Translations under genes and position numbers: made by a program
Assembly: GCA_937894795.1 (NCBI GenBank)
Contig: CALCQV010000086.1
Coordinates: 1-13,143 of the forward strand
Origin: an uncultured Bacteroidales bacterium
GTDB lineage: Bacteria; Bacteroidota; Bacteroidia; Bacteroidales; Lentimicrobiaceae
Direction: 5' to 3'
DNA length: 13,143 bases
The notes under the pieces: generated by a model
What the model was told of the DNA's origin: nothing
The model's input: the letters and a program-made list of their open reading frames with translations, nothing else
The model's database searches: none
Part shown: piece after piece, positions 1 to 6,046 of the stretch
How the letters are laid out: the number at the start of each line of letters is the position of its first letter
How positions within the stretch are numbered: position 1 is the stretch's first letter

Positions 1-380
1 GCAATTTCCAGGTACAGGCCAATCTCTTCGGCAATGGCCAGCGCCTCATTGTAATAGCGGATTCCTTCAGGATAGTTGGTTTCAAACACATACGAGGAGC
101 CGATATGCTTGAGCAGCGTTATACGCGACGCCTGATCATCAGGCTCAAGGGAGTTCAGTTCACGTTCTGCCTGCAAGCGCGCTTCCGCGGGATCTTCATA
201 TATGTTGCGGTGTATCTCATCATATGGTTCACCGGCATCCTCGTCATTGTTCTGTGTGGCCTTAACAGCAGGACTCCCTGACGGCGGAGCTTCCGTTTGA
301 CGGCATGAGGCGGCTATAACCAGACACACTGCAAGCAACAGGAATACAGGAAAAAAGCGTTTTAGCGAAAGGGAGGCCAT
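1..380 (-). CDS. TPR-type lipoprotein, N-terminal part (runs off left edge)
   Basis: An open frame reads leftward from ATG at 380-378 to the window edge without a stop, giving 126 complete codons. The N-terminus has basic residues (KR at 7-8), a hydrophobic core at about 9-24 and a lipobox-like AASC, with Cys26 as the likely lipidated residue. A polar, acidic linker follows (about 27-80). Residues 84-126 form an amphipathic helix pair with TPR spacing (IGSSYVFETNYPEGIRYYNE then ALAIAEEIG). Bacteroidetes use such exported TPR segments in free-standing lipoproteins and as periplasmic sensor parts of histidine kinases or LuxR-type regulators. The missing C-terminus would decide which this is. 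A perfect -7 element (TAGCTTTG, 402-409, -) lies 22 bases upstream of the ATG and supports this start. Function is unknown beyond a scaffold or sensor role. Confidence 0.8.
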   Translation of the reverse strand, partial: MASLSLKRFFPVFLLLAVCLVIAASCRQTEAPPSGSPAVKATQNNDEDAGEPYDEIHRNIYEDPAEARLQAERELNSLEPDDQASRITLLKHIGSSYVFETNYPEGIRYYNEALAIAEEIGLYLEI

Positions 381-384
381 AATA

Positions 385-410
385 TTAGCGTTGCATCGAT
401 GCAAAGCTAA
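385..410. promoter_or_regulatory. 26-bp inverted repeat over the TPR gene promoter (candidate operator)
   Basis: The left half TTAGCGTTGCATC (385-397) and right half GATGCAAAGCTAA (398-410) are reverse complements except for one pair (G390/A405). The central 14 bases, TTGCATCGATGCAA (391-404), are a perfect palindrome. The repeat covers the -7 element at 402-409 and the predicted transcription start, which is where a dimeric repressor would block initiation. It has no loop, so it suits a protein-binding site better than an RNA hairpin. The binding protein is unknown. Confidence 0.45.
402..409 (-). promoter_or_regulatory. Bacteroidetes -7 promoter element for the TPR lipoprotein
   Basis: On the minus strand the sequence reads TAGCTTTG, a full match to the Bacteroidetes housekeeping -7 consensus TAnnTTTG. 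Transcription would begin near 395, giving a leader of about 15 bases before the ATG at 380. The closest upstream TTG (435-437, -) is 25 bases away, slightly longer than the usual -33 spacing, so the -33 half is weak. Confidence 0.5.
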
Positions 411-481
411 GATGTTTATGCTTAACTATGTGCGCAAGATTACTGAACCTGAATAAAATAGGCATTGCCACTAAACGGGAG

Positions 482-503
482 TAAGTGCTGGCACTTAGTG
501 CAC
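482..503. repeat. Overlapping inverted repeats upstream of the T9SS-protein promoter
   Basis: TAAGTGC-TG-GCACTTA (482-497) is a perfect 7-bp inverted repeat with a 2-base spacer. Its right arm also pairs with the following AGTGC: GCACT-T-AGTGC (491-501). The motif AGTGC/GCACT therefore occurs three times in 18 bases in alternating orientation. The cluster ends about 29 bases before the predicted -33 TTG (532-534) of the downstream gene, a plausible upstream activator or repressor position. No binding protein can be named. Confidence 0.35.
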
Positions 504-531
504 AGGCAACAAAAATAGCAATCAGTACCAA

Positions 532-562
532 TTGACCGGAGCCTTCAATTTAATTTACTTTG
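532..562 (+). promoter_or_regulatory. Candidate promoter of the T9SS-secreted protein gene
   Basis: TTG at 532-534 is followed after 20 bases by TTACTTTG (555-562), seven of eight positions matching the Bacteroidetes -7 consensus TAnnTTTG at typical -33/-7 spacing. Transcription would start near 569, about 26 bases before the ATG at 595. The same TTG is the first possible start codon of the long open frame, so it is better read as promoter than as translation start. Confidence 0.45.
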
Positions 563-594
563 TGACCTTCATTGAAACCTCTAAACCTACTACT

Positions 595-2274
595 ATGAAA
601 AATGTGATTACTCTTTGGTTGGCTTTCCTGTTACTTGCAGGCTTCAGTATCACCCAAAACACTGCCACGGCGCAAACATCCCGTGAGTTACTCATGGTTG
701 AAGAATTCAACTATCCGGACGGGCAACTCCCTCCGGGATGGGTACTCGACGGGGCACAGGCTCCCTGGAAAATATCGAATACCAATTATGGATTTGGCAC
801 AGCCCCTGAACTGATGCTGGGCTACAGCTTTGCCTCAGGATTGAGCAGGCTGATATCCACCCCTATAGATATCACAGGTCATCAGAACCTTAAACTCAAA
901 TACCGCCAATACCTGATAAATTACGAGATGGATTGGGGTGAGATTATTGGCGTGGATGTAACCTTCGACGGCGGCACCAGCTGGCAGACCCTTTGGGAGA
1001 GGCCGCTGGGTATATTGAACATAGAACCCGATTTTGTTGAATATTACATCAATGCGCCGTCGGGGTCCACGCAATTTCAGTATGCTTTCCGCTATGAAGG
1101 AAACAACAACGCCATCAACATGTGGCTCATTGATGATGTGACCCTTGAAACCGTGTTGCAGAACGAACTGCTTACGGCCTCCTTTACAGGAAACATTGCC
1201 CCTGCCGTGGGAAATGGAAGTACCTACTCCGTTGAAGTGATCAATGGCGGCAGTGCTTCACAATCGGCATATACCGTTAAGCTCATGATGGAAGGTGGCA
1301 TAGAGCTGGCATCAGTAACCGGTGAACCGATAGATTTTGCTGAAAAGCTCACCTATGACCTGACATGGTCACCATCAGCCTCACAGCTGGGAAATACGTT
1401 TATTTACGCATCCATTGACTTTGCCGGCGATGAGAACCCCTCCAACAACCAGACCACTGACCGCTATATTACGGTGCAGCCTGAAAACATTGATGCCGTG
1501 ACCATTGGCAAGGACTTTATTCCGGTCAGTTTCCTTCCCTACAATATGTTCAATCTTTACAGCATGACCCAAACGCTTTACTTCCCCGATGAAATTGGAA
1601 TGAACGGCGATACCATCGTTGCCATTGGCTATACCGGCCACTTTGACCAGTTCACCCCCGGCGTCCATCTGCAGATAATGCTGGGTGAAACAACCAACAC
1701 ACAACTCATGGATGCATGGATTGAGCCGGCCACACTTACCCCGGTATTCGATGGAATGGTTGATTTTCACAAGGGATTGAATGATGTATATATACAATTG
1801 GATCAACCGTATAAATACAATGGACAAAACCTGGTTGTTCATTCAGTAAAAGGATTCGCAAATCAACTGTTCCTAACCCCGTTCATCTGCTCATACGACA
1901 GCAACTCATTCCGTTCACGCGCTGCCGAGCGTGATGACCAGCCCTGGGATCCCAATGTATTGCCTGAATGGGGATACTCCATTGACACCTATCCCAACAT
2001 CACCCTCTACTATGCCGCTGACCCCACCGGCGTAAAAGAGCAGTCAAATGCTAACATAAACATCTATCCGAACCCTGCAACCGATATGCTGAATATCATT
2101 TCAGATGAGACCATACAGCACATCAAAATAATAAATACACTGGGACAGGTAGTATATTCAGAGTCGGTAGGGGCTAAACACTACCAGATTAATGTAGCCC
2201 CTCTAACCAAGGGAATTTACCTTGTACAACTCACAACCCCCTACAGCATGAATATACAAAAGCTGCAACGATAA
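595..2274 (+). CDS. Secreted multidomain protein with T9SS type A sorting domain
   Basis: A 559-residue protein starting at ATG 595. The frame is open from 532, but only the 595 start places a signal peptide (MKNVITLWLAFLLLAGF, cleavage near TATAQ27) at the N-terminus. Residues about 34-185 form a beta-rich, MAM/cleaved-adhesin-like jelly-roll with the ending MWLIDDVTLE. Residues about 190-295 resemble a CARDB/Ig-like fold (SVEVINGGSASQSAYTVKL, then DENPSNNQTTDRYITV). Residues about 300-475 are a further beta-rich region I cannot assign. The tail (about 480-559) is a type A T9SS sorting domain: NINIYPNPATDMLNI, INTLGQVVYS, LTKGIYLVQL and a final short basic strand. The protein should cross the outer membrane by T9SS, have its tail removed, and be anchored on the surface or released. 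No protease or glycosidase catalytic motif is visible, so an adhesin or binding role is likely. It converges on the GH65 gene. Confidence 0.85.
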   Translation: MKNVITLWLAFLLLAGFSITQNTATAQTSRELLMVEEFNYPDGQLPPGWVLDGAQAPWKISNTNYGFGTAPELMLGYSFASGLSRLISTPIDITGHQNLKLKYRQYLINYEMDWGEIIGVDVTFDGGTSWQTLWERPLGILNIEPDFVEYYINAPSGSTQFQYAFRYEGNNNAINMWLIDDVTLETVLQNELLTASFTGNIAPAVGNGSTYSVEVINGGSASQSAYTVKLMMEGGIELASVTGEPIDFAEKLTYDLTWSPSASQLGNTFIYASIDFAGDENPSNNQTTDRYITVQPENIDAVTIGKDFIPVSFLPYNMFNLYSMTQTLYFPDEIGMNGDTIVAIGYTGHFDQFTPGVHLQIMLGETTNTQLMDAWIEPATLTPVFDGMVDFHKGLNDVYIQLDQPYKYNGQNLVVHSVKGFANQLFLTPFICSYDSNSFRSRAAERDDQPWDPNVLPEWGYSIDTYPNITLYYAADPTGVKEQSNANINIYPNPATDMLNIISDETIQHIKIINTLGQVVYSESVGAKHYQINVAPLTKGIYLVQLTTPYSMNIQKLQR

Positions 2275-2293
2275 ACACCGAACGCGAAAGCCC

Positions 2294-2311
2294 TTTCTCC
2301 TTAAGGAGAAA
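2294..2311. repeat. 18-bp perfect palindrome after the T9SS-protein gene
   Basis: TTTCTCCTTAAGGAGAAA is a perfect palindrome 19 bases after the stop codon at 2274. In RNA it would form a short hairpin (TTTCTCC/GGAGAAA around TTAA) just ahead of the main terminator at 2321. It may be an auxiliary 3'-end structure; no U-run follows it. Confidence 0.4.
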
Positions 2312-2320
2312 AGCAACAAA

Positions 2321-2353
2321 CCCCCAAAGCGCTGCAGGCGCTTTGGGGGTTTT
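2321..2353. terminator. Bidirectional intrinsic terminator between convergent genes
   Basis: CCCCCAAAGCGC (2321-2332) pairs perfectly with GCGCTTTGGGGG (2338-2349) around a five-base loop, TGCAG. The stem is followed by TTTT on the plus strand and by TTTGTT on the minus strand (complement of AACAAA at 2315-2320). It sits between the stops of the T9SS-protein gene (2274, +) and the GH65 gene (2359, -), so one hairpin can terminate both transcripts. Confidence 0.85.
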
Positions 2354-2358
2354 GCCAT

Positions 2359-4404
2359 CTATTCATTCACAACCCTGATATCTTCCCTGCCGGCTATTTT
2401 GATAGTCAGGCTTTTCCAGTGGTCAGGCAAACAGGGGTTTGAACGGATGAGGCCCTGGTCAGTAAGGTGGAGTCCTCCAAAGCCGAAGATTACGGCCTGT
2501 AACATTCCTCCGGCACCTGTGCAGAAATAGGGGTTGTTCTGAACTGCAGTTTCTGACAGTGCGCCAAAAGGCGGGCGCTTGTTAGGTTCATAACTTCTCT
2601 TGAAGAGCTCATAGGCTTGTTTGTTATGACCTAAGCGTGAATAAAGTATGGATAGTATGGAGTGGCCCATGGCAGGCCCTTCTTCAGCTATCTTTGGCTG
2701 ATAGTATTCAAGATCAGCAGTTACCTGTTGCTCAGTAGTAACGAGCTCAAGTGGGTATGCCAGGAGGTTGACATCGGCTTGTTTGATTCGTTCACCGGCA
2801 TAGCGGCTATGCTCTTTCATCACTCCGTTGGGAAAGTAATGGAATTTAAGATTATCAGAGACTTCCTTCCATAGTGGAGGCGCGGCGTAACCGAGTTCGG
2901 CTGCGGCTTTCATGGCAAACTGCAGCACTGCTTTGGCCGATCCGTTGGTGAAGGCGTTATCATCAACATTAGGTGCAAATTCATTGGCCCCGACAACATT
3001 ATTGATGGACCAGCTGCCATCGGCATTCTTTTCTGCTCTGCTGACCCAGAAATCAGCCACCTCTTTGATCACAGGATAACCGGTTTCCATAAGCCATTGC
3101 TTATTATTGGTCACTCTGTAATAGTTCCAGAAAGCAATGCCTACATCCGCGGTGATATGATGTTCAAAGGTGCCTGTGAGAGCCCAGGGAGGGGTGGCTT
3201 CTTCGCCTGTATCATCAGATTCCCAGGGGAACATGGCTCCTTTATACCCGAAGTTGGCAGCTTTCTGCCTTGCTTTGGGAAGCCGGTCGTAACGGTAATC
3301 GAGCATGGCACGGGCCATTTCAGGATGGAAGACAAGCAGTGGAGGGAACATCCACAGTTCAGAATCCCAGAATATGTGTCCATTGTAGTTTTGCGAGGAA
3401 AGTCCCATAGGTGGAATGCTTAGTCGTGAACCCGGAGCCGAGAAGGCATAAAGGTGATAGAGTGCGAGCCTGACATCCTGCTGCGAAACCGGGTCGCCTT
3501 CTATGACTATATCACTCTTCCATAGTGCGGCCCATTCACGCTTGTGGCGCTCAATTATATTCTCTTTTTTCTCTCTCAGGAGATAAATGACCATGCGTTC
3601 AGATTCAGCCTGCGGGTCGTTGAAGTCCTTTGAGGTACAGGCAGCGCCTGCCCATGCGAATTTGTAGCTGCCACCGGCCGGGATCTTCACCGTGAAACCT
3701 GCTTTGCTTGTGGCTGATTCTTTTGTATCGGCAGTGAGCTGCGGTGTGGAGGTTGTTTGATCAAACAGAAAGGAGGCGGAAGAAGCGAGACGATACTTGC
3801 CCGATGGGCTGAATGCTATGGTTTGCAGCAGGGGCATCACAATCTCGGCATCTTTTAGTATTCTGAAGGCTGAAGTATCGGGGGTATATTCGGCAGGACG
3901 CTTTATCACTCCTTCGGCTTTGATTTCAACCTGCCGGCTCATGGCTTTGACGGTTATGTCCATAAGTGCGGCATAGGGCATTTGGCGCAGCGCATAGGTG
4001 CGGCAGGTCACCTCTGCCTTATCGCGGAATACAAAAGAGGTACTCATCCACGCTTCCTTCATGTTGAGCGTTTGGCTCCAATTGTTGATAATGTCGCCGG
4101 TGATGGGTTCACCATCGATAGAGAGTGTCACATTGGCAAAATTGATGCCTTTGAGTAATCGAGTGTCACCTAACGGAGATTCCTTGTCGTATACATTATT
4201 CAGGTATATGGCATTGGTAATAAAAGGTTGCTCTGAGGGCATAAGTCCGATTCTCCCGTTCGACAAGGCGACGCCGGTATAGTTCTCTCTTTCGGTTGCC
4301 CGGATCTCCCAACCCGGATCATGCGAAGGTTTCTTAACCTGTTGCGAATGAGAAAAGCCGGCAAGGAGGCAGAATAATATCAATAGCTGTATCTGTTTCA
4401 TCAT
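2359..4404 (-). CDS. Periplasmic glycoside hydrolase family 65, hydrolytic (kojibiose-hydrolase/PGGHG-like) branch
   Basis: A 681-residue protein with a Sec signal peptide (about 1-20, ILFCLLAGFSHS, no lipobox Cys), so probably soluble in the periplasm. An N-terminal beta-sandwich (about 30-290) precedes the GH65 (alpha/alpha)6 barrel (about 310-650). Family motifs are FWDSELWMFPP (345-355), KGAMFPWES (388-396), GANEF (472-476), RIKQADVNLLAYP (539-551) and TGAGGMLQAVIFG (629-641). From remembered sequences, D347, E475 and E618 align with the catalytic D301, E430 and E574 of human protein-glucosylgalactosylhydroxylysine glucosidase, and E475/E618 sit close to E472/E616 of the Flavobacterium johnsoniae kojibiose hydrolase FjGH65A. 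The Glu at 618 favours a hydrolase over a phosphorylase. Likely substrates are alpha-1,2-glucosides; alpha,alpha-trehalose is possible. It follows susC-susD but is separated from them by a terminator and a 28-bp repeat array. ATG 4404 and ATG 4401 are adjacent, so the start is uncertain by one codon. Confidence 0.88.
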   Translation of the reverse strand: MMKQIQLLILFCLLAGFSHSQQVKKPSHDPGWEIRATERENYTGVALSNGRIGLMPSEQPFITNAIYLNNVYDKESPLGDTRLLKGINFANVTLSIDGEPITGDIINNWSQTLNMKEAWMSTSFVFRDKAEVTCRTYALRQMPYAALMDITVKAMSRQVEIKAEGVIKRPAEYTPDTSAFRILKDAEIVMPLLQTIAFSPSGKYRLASSASFLFDQTTSTPQLTADTKESATSKAGFTVKIPAGGSYKFAWAGAACTSKDFNDPQAESERMVIYLLREKKENIIERHKREWAALWKSDIVIEGDPVSQQDVRLALYHLYAFSAPGSRLSIPPMGLSSQNYNGHIFWDSELWMFPPLLVFHPEMARAMLDYRYDRLPKARQKAANFGYKGAMFPWESDDTGEEATPPWALTGTFEHHITADVGIAFWNYYRVTNNKQWLMETGYPVIKEVADFWVSRAEKNADGSWSINNVVGANEFAPNVDDNAFTNGSAKAVLQFAMKAAAELGYAAPPLWKEVSDNLKFHYFPNGVMKEHSRYAGERIKQADVNLLAYPLELVTTEQQVTADLEYYQPKIAEEGPAMGHSILSILYSRLGHNKQAYELFKRSYEPNKRPPFGALSETAVQNNPYFCTGAGGMLQAVIFGFGGLHLTDQGLIRSNPCLPDHWKSLTIKIAGREDIRVVNE

Positions 4405-4428
4405 TTATGGAAATTTATGTAAAGGAAA

Positions 4429-4510
4429 ATCATTCGATGTTTCAACGTAAAATAGCATCATTCATTGTTTCAACGTAAAGGAGCATCATTCATTGTTTCA
4501 ATTAAAAGGG
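4429..4510. repeat. Three tandem 28-bp repeats upstream of the GH65 gene
   Basis: Units at 4429-4456, 4457-4484 and 4485-4510 share the start ATCATTCATTGTTTCAACGT with few differences (unit 1 has CGAT for CATT; unit 3 diverges after TTTCAA). Units abut without spacers, so this is not a CRISPR. The array fills most of the gap between the SusD terminator and the GH65 start, and unit 3 overlaps the terminator stem. On the minus strand units 1 and 2 read TACGTTG (4443-4449 and 4471-4477), one base short of the -7 consensus, each with a TTG from the neighbouring unit 21 bases upstream. The array could therefore hold the GH65 promoter or iterated regulator sites; this is inference. Confidence 0.7.
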
Positions 4511-4534
4511 AACGATAAACCAACCGTTCCCTTT
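4505..4534 (-). terminator. Intrinsic terminator after the susD-like gene
   Basis: AAAGGGAACG (4505-4514) and CGTTCCCTTT (4525-4534) form a 10-bp stem with a 10-base loop, starting 24 bases after the SusD stop (4559, minus strand). The minus-strand transcript continues CCCTTTTAATT, a short U-rich tail. It should end or attenuate the susC-susD transcript before the GH65 gene. Confidence 0.65.
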
Positions 4535-4558
4535 CACCAATAAAACCACACAAATTAT

Positions 4559-6022
4559 TTAGTAACCGGGATTCTGAACCAGGTTATGATTAACATCCAA
4601 TTCTGTTTGCGGTATAGGATAGAGTCCTTTTCTGGCTGATTGATAGCCGAGGTCTCCAAGTTCCTGTTCAGCCATATTCCAGCGTACAAGGTCGAAATAG
4701 CGTTTCCCTTCAAGGGCCAGTTCAACACGACGTTCGTGAACGATGGCGGCAAACAGGTCGGCACCTTCGGTTATATCGGGCAGCACGTTATTTGTACCGC
4801 GGGCACGTTTCCTTACCAGGTTAATCTTGTCGACTGTTTCGCCGGTATTTCCAATCCTGAAGGAAGCTTCGGCATAACCCAGCAGTACCTCGGCATACCT
4901 GATCTGCTTAAGGTTCTGTTCATGACGTTCGGCAAGGTTGCCAACGGGCACGCCTACCACATATTTACCGCAGTTCATGCCGGTTTCAGGTGCCCAGGCA
5001 GCCTGGAACGGGAAATCAGCAACTTCATCAGAGATGATATCACCTTCACGGATTACGGTATAGCGAAGACGGGGGTCACCGGGTTCAAATTCATCAACCA
5101 GGTCCTGTGTTGGCATGCAGAATCCCAAACCGAAGATAGTGGAACCGTTTCTGGGCCTTACCCAGAAATTAAAACCATTGGCATAGGCGAACTCCTCGCC
5201 ACCCTTCATCTGGGTTTCAAAGACCACCTCAGTACCGTTGTCGGCTTCAGGCTTGAAGATATTGCCAAAGTCGGTTTCCAATGAATAGATACCGCTGTTA
5301 ATCACCTCGGCATAAGCATTGAATGATTCCTGCCATTCCTCGGTAAAGAGGCAGGTATTACCCAGATAGGCAAGGGCTGCGCCTTTATCTGCACGACCAA
5401 TATTTGCAGCATCGTAGGTTGATTTCCAGGGGAGCAGTTCAGCGGCTTTGGTGAATTCACCCTTGATAAACGACCAGGTATCATCCGCACTGGCCCTTGC
5501 GGGGGCGCTCTCTGCATCAATGGTGGTCTTCATGAGAGGTACACCGCCCCAGCGTATGGCAAGGTTGTAATAATAGTATCCGCGAAGAAAATGGGCTTCA
5601 CCGAGAATTCTTGTCTTTACTGCTTCATCCATCTGTATATCAGGCACATTGTCAAGTACACAGTTTGATAGGTATACCCCCTTGTAGAAAAGCGACCAGA
5701 GGGTTTGGTTGGTACCATCAGAGGCATTGAAATTCAGGTTGTCCATATTGGTAAGTGCAGCAAGGTCAGCACCTTGTCCTTTAACAGCATCATCAGAGAT
5801 GATATCTTTCTCAAAAGCAATGTTCTTGAGCCAGAAATCAAGCATTACGGTATAAGTACCATTGATGGCAGCTTCAGCATCCTGTGGAGTGCTGTATGAG
5901 TTGGCTGTGGACAGAACTCCATTGGGATTCTTTTCAAGGAAGTCAGTATCCTTTGAACACGACGGGGTGAGGATAATCAGTGCCAGGACGGCGATTACTG
6001 ACAGATATATTTGTTTTTTCAT
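4559..6022 (-). CDS. SusD/RagB-family surface glycan-binding lipoprotein
   Basis: A 487-residue protein of normal SusD length. The signal peptide MKKQIYLSVIAVLALIILTP is followed by SC with lipidated Cys22, then an acidic stretch (KDTDFLE) typical of surface-exported lipoproteins. The N-terminal SusD-like TPR region spans about 25-220 (LFYKGVYLSNCVLDN, ILGEAHFLRGYYYYNLAIRWG) and the RagB/SusD C-terminal domain about 330-487 (IRYAEVLLGYAEA, IVHERRVELALEGKRYFDLVRW, ending LVQNPGY). SusD proteins cap the SusC channel outside the outer membrane and hand oligosaccharides to it. The start is 24 bases after the susC stop, so the two are surely co-transcribed. Ligand specificity cannot be read from the sequence; the GH65 neighbour suggests an alpha-glucoside. 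Confidence 0.95.
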   Translation of the reverse strand: MKKQIYLSVIAVLALIILTPSCSKDTDFLEKNPNGVLSTANSYSTPQDAEAAINGTYTVMLDFWLKNIAFEKDIISDDAVKGQGADLAALTNMDNLNFNASDGTNQTLWSLFYKGVYLSNCVLDNVPDIQMDEAVKTRILGEAHFLRGYYYYNLAIRWGGVPLMKTTIDAESAPARASADDTWSFIKGEFTKAAELLPWKSTYDAANIGRADKGAALAYLGNTCLFTEEWQESFNAYAEVINSGIYSLETDFGNIFKPEADNGTEVVFETQMKGGEEFAYANGFNFWVRPRNGSTIFGLGFCMPTQDLVDEFEPGDPRLRYTVIREGDIISDEVADFPFQAAWAPETGMNCGKYVVGVPVGNLAERHEQNLKQIRYAEVLLGYAEASFRIGNTGETVDKINLVRKRARGTNNVLPDITEGADLFAAIVHERRVELALEGKRYFDLVRWNMAEQELGDLGYQSARKGLYPIPQTELDVNHNLVQNPGY

Positions 6023-6046
6023 TTGTTTACCGGATTAAGATTGTTA

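Noticed and set aside
532..594. Upstream extension of the T9SS-protein frame starting at TTG 532
   Set aside because: The signal peptide begins only at ATG 595, and the TTG fits the -33 promoter element; the extra 21 residues would bury the signal peptide.
1381..1842. Minus-strand 153-codon open frame
   Set aside because: Antisense to the T9SS-protein gene, no signal or domain features.
4429..4510. CRISPR array
   Set aside because: The 28-bp units abut without spacers, there are only three copies and no cas genes are present.
4640..5284. Plus-strand 214-codon open frame
   Set aside because: Lies fully antisense to the well-supported susD-like gene, has no recognisable domain or promoter, and is explained by codon bias of the real gene.
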